This document shows positions 20,297 to 27,682 of a DNA stretch of 27,682 nt, piece by piece. This DNA comes from Astrothelium macrocarpum. Taxonomy: Eukaryota > Ascomycota > Dothideomycetes > Trypetheliales > Trypetheliaceae. Made by a program: the position numbers and the translations under genes. The stretch lies in the NCBI GenBank assembly GCA_021030915.1, contig JAGEMR010000224.1, positions 1-27,682 of the forward strand. The letters run 5' to 3'. The stretch's first letter is position 1. Each line of letters opens with the position of its first letter. Below the pieces are notes generated by a model. It saw nothing but the letters and a program-made list of their open reading frames with translations. It ran no database searches and was not told the DNA's origin.

Positions 20297-22229
20297 ATGA
20301 ATGACGAAGACACAGAGGAGAAAGTTTCTCCAGCATTGATTCATAGCGATCCCACGGATCAACCGATTCGTGAGAGCGGCAGTATGAACGAGGGACGAGG
20401 TGATGAGCGTGAGCAGAGTTCCAAGAATGACATTGATCCTGAGAACGAAGTGAAGGGTGTGAGGCTATACATCATCCATACCGGTATCTGTCTTTGCACA
20501 TTCTTGATAGGCTTGGTAGGCAACTACTGAGTTTGTAGAAATACACATAAGATGGCTCACCATGAAGAAGGATTTCAACCTCATTGCGACTGCGGTCCCT
20601 GTCATTACCACACAGTTCAGCTCCATCAACGACGTGGGCTGGTATGGTTCTGCATTCTATATCGTACTGTAAGTCTCATCAGCTAGCTCCCAGTATCTAG
20701 CAAGACAACTGAATTACTATTAGATGTGCCTGCCAACCTCTTGCTGGGAAAACGTACACCCTCTTTCCACGCAAACTTATATACATGATCTACCTAGGAA
20801 TATTCGAGGTTGGAAGTCTTATCTGCGCTTTAGCACCAACGTCAAATGCGCTTATTTCTGGGAGAGCCATAGCTGGGTTAGGAGCTTCCGGAGTTTTCGC
20901 AGGAGGTTTTGTACTAACCATCACAATGATTCCATTGCACAAGCGTGCTATATATACAGCAACGATGAGCTCAACCTTCGCAATTGCCAGCATCGTAGGG
21001 CCAGTTATTGGGGGAGCCTTCACACAACACGTGAGTTGGCGCTGGTGTTTTTATGTAAATCTTCCGATCGGAGGTTTTGCAGCTATTCTTATATTTTTCA
21101 TGTTCCGTCTTAAACCTGCACCAACAGAAAATGTTCCATTTGGAGAAAAGCTCAAAAGTCTCGATGGCGTTGGATTTGCCTTATTCGCGGGCTCCGTCGT
21201 CATGCTCCTTCTCGCGCTTCAGTTTGGCGGTACATTCTATCCCTGGGCCTCTTCCGTTGTGATCGGACTATTTGTTGGATCTGGCGTGACGATGGCCGCC
21301 TTTATTCCCTGGCAGCTATATCTACAAGATACCGCGCTAATCCAGCCCAGGATGTTCAAAAACAGAAACGCTGTGCTGATATTTGCTAGCGCCATCTTCG
21401 TCAATGGCCCTTTTCAAACCATCGTCTACTGGCTCCCGATATGGTTCCAAGCCGTCTTAGGAGTGTCTCCGGAAGTCAGTGGGATCAGATATCTGCCAAC
21501 AGTAATATCTGATGCTCTCGCATCCGTGATTGGGGCAGGAATTGTAATGCAGTTGGGAGTCTGGAATCCTTTTCTCCTCTTTGCAGAAGTATTAGTTTCT
21601 CTTGGCGCTGGTTTGTTGACCACAATTCATCCAGGTATTTCTGATGGACACTGGATTGGGTATCAAATATTTGGCGGTATTGGCTTTTCTCTTGCGACGA
21701 ATCTAGTACGCTTCCTGACTTGCCACCGATCTGCACGTCGACATAACTGACCATCGCCTCAAGGCTCATCTTGGCTTGCAGGCCTCTCTTCCCCAAGATC
21801 TTGTTCCCATCGGAGCAACTACTTTACTATTCTTCATCACGGCTAGCTGCGCCGTGTTTCTCTCCATTGGTCAAGCCGTGTTCAATGATCGTCTGACGAC
21901 CGATCTTGACATCGTTGTCCCTATGGATGTAGCGGCTAAAGTTGTATCTGTTGGTGCTACAGGCATTAGATCAGTTGTCGACTCCAAGTACTTAGACTCC
22001 GTCCTCGCCGCATACAGTGATGCAATTACGCAAGTCTGGGTAATGATAATGAGTCCCGCACACATTTATGTCTGAAGGCTTGCAGCTAATGTCTGATTAG
22101 TATATTCCCGCTGCAGCACCTGTGATATCGTTCATCGTGCTCCTTGGTACAAAGTGGACTTCAGTTAAGAAGCCGAAAGCTGGTCCAAAAGACGCGGAGG
22201 ATCAAACACAGAATATGGAGAAACTCTAG
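20297..22229 (+). CDS. MFS transporter, DHA2 (14-helix) drug:H+ antiporter type
   Basis: Five exons (20297-20515, 20571-20668, 20724-21705, 21782-22039, 22101-22229) splice to 561 residues. A polar, acidic cytosolic N-terminus of about 55 residues precedes the helices. Family marks are LDFNLIATAVPVIT in helix 1, GRAIAGLGASG in helix 4, and the signature GPVIGGAFTQHVSWRW followed by CFYVNLPIGG in helices 5-6. The end has YIPAAAPVISF and a charged tail (WTSVKKPKAGPKDAED). The length fits a 14-TM member. Relatives in fungal clusters export toxins and secondary metabolites through the plasma membrane by proton antiport. It is divergent from P450 copy B and closes the right end of the cluster. Export of the diterpenoid product, or self-protection, is the likely role (inference). 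Confidence 0.92.
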
Positions 22230-22590
22230 AACGTCTGATCAGCCTTCATACAGAGGTCGTCTTCCGATATATATATGGGTTGCGACTCGGTAAATGTATC
22301 CATAATTAGATGACTGTCTCCAAACACATTGAATTCTCAATGCTTCGCCTTGGCAATCTACGTAAAAGTCCTGGCTCAGGTATCCTAAGATGGCTCAGCA
22401 CTCGGAGAACGCTTTAGAACTTCGATGTAGAGCCCAGCAACAAAGCGTCTCGAAGCCTATTTCCCACCAGAGACCTACGCTTTCCTCTTTATTCTGAATT
22501 GGATTTTCATCTGATTAGGCTAGCTTACTAATTTGGACCCTGACCGTCAGCAAGAATTTTGTGCGCAAGCCAACCGAGCCGAGTCTGGTC
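22230..22590. other. Intergenic, right of the cluster
   Basis: This is the 3' region of the MFS gene. It contains a TATATATA run near 22270 but no gene that I can support. Confidence 0.45.
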
Positions 22591-23025
22591 ATGTTTCGTC
22601 GTAGCGCCAACCTTTTTGACCGAGTTGTCCAGACGATACTCGACTACCTCAGTAATCTTTCCCCACACTCTATCAATATTGTACAATCTTCTCTGGCATT
22701 TAGCTCTGGCAAACTGCAAGGCTCCTTTGACTCAGAATTTTGGCAATGGCGCAATGGCTGGTCGCGATTCCAAAGAGCTTGGAGCTTCATCTACCATGAT
22801 GAGAAATGGAATTCTGCGTTGTCCAAGTGTTTGAATTCCGAAGAGGGACATGCCAAGATGATTGGTCTGAGGGACTGGACTCAACATACTCCTGGCCTTT
22901 CGTTGATTCCCAAGATGATTTCTAGGTCTTCGACATGTCATCAAGAGTGGCGCGCGTGGCCCTTACCAAATCTTTCGAATCATTCGCTTCGCATCATAGA
23001 TACAGGTGAAGAAGTTGGGGTATAA
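22591..23025 (+). CDS. Hypothetical 144-residue open frame
   Basis: The frame is open upstream to 22561, but its first ATG is at 22591 (MFRRSANLFDRVVQTIL). The product is Trp/Ser-rich in the middle (FWQWRNGWSRFQRAW) and has no signal peptide, membrane segment or motif that I recognise. It could be a small species-restricted gene, an exon of a larger one or a chance frame. Confidence 0.3.
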   Translation: MFRRSANLFDRVVQTILDYLSNLSPHSINIVQSSLAFSSGKLQGSFDSEFWQWRNGWSRFQRAWSFIYHDEKWNSALSKCLNSEEGHAKMIGLRDWTQHTPGLSLIPKMISRSSTCHQEWRAWPLPNLSNHSLRIIDTGEEVGV

Positions 23026-23454
23026 AATGGCCTATAATGGGCCAAATTCGTTGTTGACTCTTCATTAATTTCATACGTGGCATAGAAACCGTTCGACCGT
23101 TTTCATCGCAAGAATTATCCGTCCGCATCAGTCGGATCTCTCACAAGCGTGGTGGATGCAAAGTTTGCCTTACCTGTAGATTCGCGGCTTCCTTATAAGA
23201 TTCATCGTTGCTCTGATTAATGCCTTCCGCACTCACAATCCCCATCAAAAGTCACTCACCTCTAGCTTTCATCTTCACCTTCTATATGCAAATGGGTTTG
23301 TCTTCTATCACACTTTGTGATTAGTGAATGTGGATACTCCAAAATTCAACATCGAACGTGTCGAGACTTTTTTAATCACCAAACCTTTGTATTCGATCAC
23401 CGACGGCTCTACCGACAAGAACCGGTTTCCAGTGATCCACCACCGAAGCCCGGA

Positions 23455-24375
23455 ATGGCACCGAAACCAATCATAACAGGTCGTCCAGAAGTCTGGAAAT
23501 TTTTCACCGATAGCATCGCCTCCGAACCCGATCGTGATCGTATAATCGAAGAAGCCAGACGACGTAGAGTCATAGTAGTCGACCCGGCTGTCTTCATGAT
23601 GCTTGAGAACGACACCCCCCGCGAATCTCGCGAGTCTACCGAGTCACTGCAGGCTATGTCTGACTCCCTTCTTGGCTCGCTTCCAGCCAACCTCCAAGCC
23701 TTCTCCACATCCGACCACATTCCTTCCCCCCCCAAACGATACGGTCCACCTGAAAGCGTCGAGATGCCTCCTTGCAACTCGGACTTCCCCCTATCCGCCT
23801 TCAAGCTGATCCCACCCCCGGAGCCAGAACCACGCGCCAGAATCATCGTCCTCCACCCCCAAGGCCCTCTCAAAACCCCCTCTATCAAACGCATCATCAC
23901 CGGCCCCGCCAAACCCACCACCACCGACCTAACCTCCAATGCCCCGGACCTCGACGACGACAACCGCGCCTCCACCGACCGCACCAACCTCCCACCCACG
24001 TTCCCCCGCCCCTCGCCCCTCCACTGCAATCGCTCCGCCCCACCCCCCGACAAAGACGACCCAGTATACCTGATCCCGACGGACCAGCCCGCAGACTTCC
24101 CCTTCACGCTGCACGCGTACCCGCTCGCAGACCCCGGGTCCGCAGCGGAGCCGACCGGCGCCGCGGTGTACGCGCGCGTGAGTGGCGAGCTGATTGCGCC
24201 CGTGGCGACGATGGTCAAGGCGGGCGGGAAAGAGCGGGCGGTGCGGGCCAGCGCGGAGCCCAATCGGCAGGCCGTGGTTGGGGGCCGGGTGAGCGAGGCG
24301 AAGACGAGGGTGGTGAAGGTGGTGGAGAGGTGTCATGTTTGGGAGAGGGTGGCGCCGACGGTGGAGGAGGAGTGA
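23455..24375 (+). CDS. Proline-rich protein of unknown function
   Basis: The frame is open from about 23317, but there it starts with GTG; the first in-frame ATG is at 23455, giving 306 residues beginning MAPKPIITGRPEVW. The first 70 residues look folded, with an acidic/basic helix (RDRIIEEARRRRVIVVDP). The middle is disordered and rich in Pro, Ser, Thr and Asp, and the end is Ala/Val/Glu-rich. No domain is recognised. GC content climbs strongly along the gene: the last 500 bp use mostly G or C at third positions, unlike the cluster genes. This is probably native, highly expressed or strongly biased core sequence outside the cluster. Upstream exons are possible. Confidence 0.55.
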   Translation: MAPKPIITGRPEVWKFFTDSIASEPDRDRIIEEARRRRVIVVDPAVFMMLENDTPRESRESTESLQAMSDSLLGSLPANLQAFSTSDHIPSPPKRYGPPESVEMPPCNSDFPLSAFKLIPPPEPEPRARIIVLHPQGPLKTPSIKRIITGPAKPTTTDLTSNAPDLDDDNRASTDRTNLPPTFPRPSPLHCNRSAPPPDKDDPVYLIPTDQPADFPFTLHAYPLADPGSAAEPTGAAVYARVSGELIAPVATMVKAGGKERAVRASAEPNRQAVVGGRVSEAKTRVVKVVERCHVWERVAPTVEEE

Positions 24376-24750
24376 GTGGGATGGCGATGCGTCTGGGGAG
24401 TGGATTCGATTGTGGGGATGGGTAATGGGGTGTAATGGAGGAGCGAGGAGGTGTTAGCTGGGTTTAATTGTGGTAATGGAAGGGATGATGCATTATTCTA
24501 GGTCGGTCATTGATGCTTGGGCGCTAGAGATATGGGTCTTACTCTCGTGTGAGCAAATGGGTCCCGGTTTAATTAAGTCCTCCGTTAAATAGCAAGGAAT
24601 AACTAATTATATCCACGCATTCGACGGATGAATTTGTTGCGCTATTCTGACTTCCAGCGCCGGCATTTCTATTATCGTGTTTTGATCATGCGGCATTTCG
24701 ACAGTTTCGTTGTGCTCGTGCTCCATCTCGTACACGCTGCCCTGATTGTG
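24376..24750. other. Intergenic, convergent
   Basis: This is shared 3' space between the proline-rich gene and the membrane protein on the other strand. Only short frames without features are present. Confidence 0.5.
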
Positions 24751-25430
24751 TTATTTTCTAGCGGTACGTTCGTCACCCACGTTCTCTCGACTCGAATCTC
24801 TTTTAAATAACGATGTCCCAGAAATCCGGCCTATCCCTGACTCTGTCGACGATTTTCCTCCACTTCTTCGTAGGCGTAGAACCAGCCAAACTACGGCAGC
24901 TCCGAACCAAATACCGACTATGACTCCTGCGATTCTAATTCCAACCGAGGAGCCCCCCGAAACATGATTTGATTCTAGTGGAGATTTTGGCATCGAGTTT
25001 GTGGTAGACGTAATAGTGTGAGTCGTCGATGGCGTCGAGGTCACGCTGACGAGCGGACCAGCGTCTGATATAGCAGTCGTCGAATGCGGTGGAATTAATT
25101 GTGTAGAACATCAGAAGCTGACTAGTTTGCTAATGAATGTCAAATCAGACTTCGACTAGAATTCTAGGCTTGTATCAATGTCTTTTCGTGTAAAGGCATT
25201 CTTGTATACAAGTTCGACATCCTTTGGCAGCACTAACCACAAAGCGCAGGACATTCAGGTCCATCCTTTGGACCAAAGCATCCGCTAATATACCATTACG
25301 ACCTTCCAGGTGCTATGTGATTAGTATTGCAAAACCGATTGGTGTAGCGTGTTGAATCCTGGGTACAGCATATTGCAACGGGGTTCGTGTCATTCAGTGG
25401 ACTGCATGGTAACATCCAGGGGAAATAGCT
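24751..25430 (-). CDS. Cys-rich single-pass membrane protein, model incomplete or decayed
   Basis: The solid part is a C-terminal exon ending at 24751. It has a Ser/Thr-rich stalk (TSTPSTTHTITSTT), one membrane helix (IRIAGVIVGIWFGAAVVWLVL), then a basic stop-transfer RLRRS and a polar tail. Upstream, minus-strand frames give a Cys-rich piece (about 25425-25290) with PCSPLNDTNPVAICC and RFCNTN, then GCFGPKDGPECPALCG (about 25280-25235). This order (Cys-rich ectodomain, Ser/Thr stalk, one helix) is common in fungal surface proteins of unknown role. The pieces lie in different frames, and I could not find a full set of convincing splice sites or the start, so this may be a multi-exon gene or a pseudogene. 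Bounds are approximate. Confidence 0.4.
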
Positions 25431-26308
25431 ATTTCTCCAAGAAACATATTGTAGCAGGACACTGGGTTCGCCATAAGTAACAGGAACGAAAAGGACCTCT
25501 GAAGGAGTGGTTCTCTGGTGGAAAGAAGCTCCAAGACAGCTGGGCTGGGGTATAATGCAGTGTTTTTAGAACGGTTGAGGAGAGTTTCCAGGATTCGTTA
25601 GACAACAGTTTTCTCTTGCTCTCAGTCGTAACTCTAGCACCCTTTTCGCCACTTCGTTGTCCAAAGGTTCACGAAGTCTTCCGTGGTAGATCTAGCACAG
25701 TAGGACTTCTTACTGTGCCTCTCTTTTAGATCCAGCACACATTCTTGATCTGAAGAAATCTGGCAAGATCGGTCGTTCATCTGAAACTGTAGGTAGTCTC
25801 GTTTGCCACCACTGATCCAAGAAAAGATGCGATTCAGTCTTTGGCTTATTTAGCTTACAGGGATATCTCAAGGCTGAATTTGCCGCTGGATGCCAAATTT
25901 TGACTCAGCTTCTGGCTGTGCTCGCATACCTACCCATTCCGCCAAGACTGAGCTCTCATATATATTTTCCCACCGGATCGTACTAACTCAGTTCTCTTAT
26001 CCAAACACAAAACCGTCAACAGACCTCGAACAAACTAAGCGCAAATAAGAATGGCTACTACATTTACCCCGATTAGAGTAGTGAATCGATCCTCCACAAC
26101 ATTCAGGCACTAGACTTGAGATACGAGAATATGACAAGATGATAGAATTAATTGATTACTACGTACACCTGATAGCTATCGTACGTATTGACTCTGGTAA
26201 GCCAAAACAAAGCTCTACTTTTTCCTCGACGTACTAATGTAGTCTGAAGTCATACTTCGAATTACACACAAGAAGAGTATGTCCGAAAAACGAACGCGCG
26301 CCACTTTC
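25431..26308. other. Intergenic with a promoter-like segment
   Basis: At about 25958-26050 the plus strand has a TATATATA box, a CT- and CAA-rich leader and then an ATG (26051) opening only a 20-codon frame, MATTFTPIR and onward. This looks like the start of a gene whose body is missing or heavily altered, but it could be chance. Nothing else is recognised. Confidence 0.35.
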
Positions 26309-27015
26309 TTACAAAGCGATGGCAGCCACAAGGAGACCAAGAGCTCCTGCAGCAGAAGCACCCATCTGCACACCGTTGGTCGGCGCAGCAAAAGCCGCAG
26401 ATGACGACGATGATGCACCTCCACTGGCGCCAGCAGCTCCCGTTGGATTGCTTGAGGAACCGGATCCCGATCCTGAAGCAGAGGAACCGGACGAGCCAGA
26501 TGCAGAGGCGCCGGTTGCAGCGCTTCCACTTGCTCCAGATGTAGCCGCGCTTCCTGTTGTAGTAGCGCCACTGCTGCCGGTAGTAGCGACGGCAGCACCG
26601 CCCGTAGACGCGTATCCAGCAGTCCCAGAGGGCAGGAAGAGCGAGCTAATGCAGGCTTGCTGGCACTCGGCGTATTTCTGGGTATCGGAAGGAGAGCCGT
26701 TCCCTTGTGGGCATTGGGCGGCGCACTCAGTGGTCTGGTTGATCTGGGCTGCGTTCGGGTATGGGTCGCCGTAGCAGGCAGCTTTGCAGTTAACGTCGGT
26801 AGGTGCGCCTGAGGAGAAGGTGAGTGAGCTGCATGAAAAGAAGGGGCCCGGGGAAAAAGGAGCTTACAGTTGTTGGCGCAGGTCTGCTGGGGAGTTTGAG
26901 AAACGGTAGCGGAGGGAGCTCCAGTACTAGTGCTGGATGACGCGCTTTGAGGGGCGGCGAGAGCGGAGCCGAGAGCCAGGAGGCTGGAGAGGATGATGGT
27001 GGTTGAAAATTTCAT
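26309..27015 (-). CDS. GPI-anchored Ser/Gly/Ala-rich surface protein with four CX3C motifs
   Basis: Two exons (27015-26868 and 26808-26309) joined over a 59-bp intron (GTAAGC...CAG) give 215 residues. A signal peptide (MKFSTTIILSSLLALGSALA) is followed by a short Ser/Thr linker. A compact domain of about 60 residues carries eight cysteines in four CX3C pairs: CANNC, CKAAC, CAAQC and CQQAC. The second half is almost all Ser, Gly, Ala and Thr, as expected for an O-glycosylated wall spacer. The C-terminus is a hydrophobic tail (GALGLLVAIAL) after a small-residue region, a typical GPI addition signal. The protein should sit on the plasma membrane or cell wall. A CT-rich leader and a TATA-like CATAAATGG near 27265 lie upstream. 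No known enzyme function is seen. Confidence 0.85.
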
Positions 27016-27682
27016 CGTGATTTCTTTTTCGGGATGATTAAAACGAAGTAAATGTGGGTATGTGTAGAAAGCGAGCTTCAAACGGATGTGAATGATAAAG
27101 AATTGGATATTAGAAGGGTAAAGATTGAGCGAGTGTGGATATAGATAGTTTTTAAAGTTGGTGGTGACGGCGGACGAGTTGGACGACGCGTCAGGAAGGC
27201 AAAGGTCACAGTGCGGGAGGCAAGACAGAATCTGGGGATGTTTGCAGGGAGGGGGCCATTTATGGGGGAGATGGTGGGCCAATCGAGCCCCTTAACCGTG
27301 CGCAATCCAATAGTGCATGTTTTGATTAAAGCGATTCGGCTACGGCATGACCAAACCACACGCGAAAACTTTACGTGGACGAATTGAGATGGCGTCAAGT
27401 GGGAAGAGTTGGTTGGTTAAGCTATGGGTGTGAAGTGCGGAGAAAGCTTGACACGTCCCAAGTTGTCCATGAACACAATGCTTACCCAATTCGTCGGCGA
27501 GCTTTCGTTTCATAGCGAGCATTGCGGCATGCGTTTGAAGTGGTACGGAAATCCCCTTCAAAGGTTTTTTCTACGCTAATGCTTAGCGTGTATCTCCTGC
27601 CAGCACCAGGCATCTAGGCAAATTAATCGGGACCACACAACCCGCGTTTCCCCATCAACCCCACCAAATTTACTAGTAAACA
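27016..27682. other. Upstream region of the GPI protein gene
   Basis: Pyrimidine-rich on the minus strand near the start codon, as in fungal 5' leaders. Minus-strand frames at 27078-27398 and 27340-27561 show no family features and are not called. Confidence 0.5.

Noticed and set aside
23409..24263. Minus-strand 284-codon frame opposite the proline-rich gene
   Set aside because: It has a Ser/Arg/Gly-rich low-complexity product with no domain. GC-rich sequence keeps the antisense frame open passively.
23772..24425. Second plus-strand frame of 217 codons in the proline-rich gene
   Set aside because: It is a shifted frame giving Pro/His/Arg/Gly runs with no protein-like composition, and is a shadow of the main frame.
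26319..26774. Plus-strand 151-codon frame, rich in Ala, Pro, Asp and Glu
   Set aside because: It is the exact antisense of the Ser/Gly/Ala-rich spacer of the GPI protein, whose signal peptide, intron and GPI tail make the minus strand the coding one.

Overview
The window reads as nuclear DNA of a filamentous ascomycete (Pezizomycotina). Its genes carry 49-69 bp GT-AG introns, most products belong to families typical of this group (fungal bifunctional diterpene cyclase, 7TM rhodopsin-domain protein, DHA2-type drug transporter, serine-rich GPI protein), and the left end is an abrupt, roughly 95% A+T block like those left by repeat-induced point mutation. A leotiomycete host is only a guess. All gene models below were spliced by hand; each one called intact has phases that close exactly.

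Layout. 1-660: A+T-rich block. 1040-1790: broken cytochrome P450. 2087-2690: small three-repeat Myb-like protein on the minus strand. 2691-4660: mostly non-coding, with a 19-bp minisatellite and unrecognised ORFs. 4769-22229: a diterpenoid-type biosynthetic cluster made of a 961-residue class II/class I diterpene cyclase, a SAM methyltransferase, a P450, a 7TM rhodopsin-domain protein, a second methyltransferase, a second P450 and an MFS exporter. 22230-27682: less specialised flank with a weak ORF, a proline-rich protein of high GC, a Cys-rich single-pass membrane protein that may be decayed, and a GPI-anchored CX3C-rich surface protein.

How the genes may work together (inference). The cyclase would protonate and cyclise GGPP to a copalyl-type diphosphate in its DADD domain, then ionise that in its DEYME/NDxxS domain to give a polycyclic diterpene. 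The two microsomal P450s would oxidise the skeleton, one or both methyltransferases would cap an acid or hydroxyl group, and the MFS protein would export the product. No GGPP synthase is seen in the window, so GGPP must come from elsewhere. The two methyltransferases are clear paralogues with the same intron phases, and each lies next to a P450, so a methyltransferase-P450 pair may have been duplicated. The second methyltransferase has lost two glycines of its SAM loop, and a third P450 near the A+T block is dead. The cluster therefore looks as if it has been duplicated and partly eroded. The product cannot be named from the sequence.
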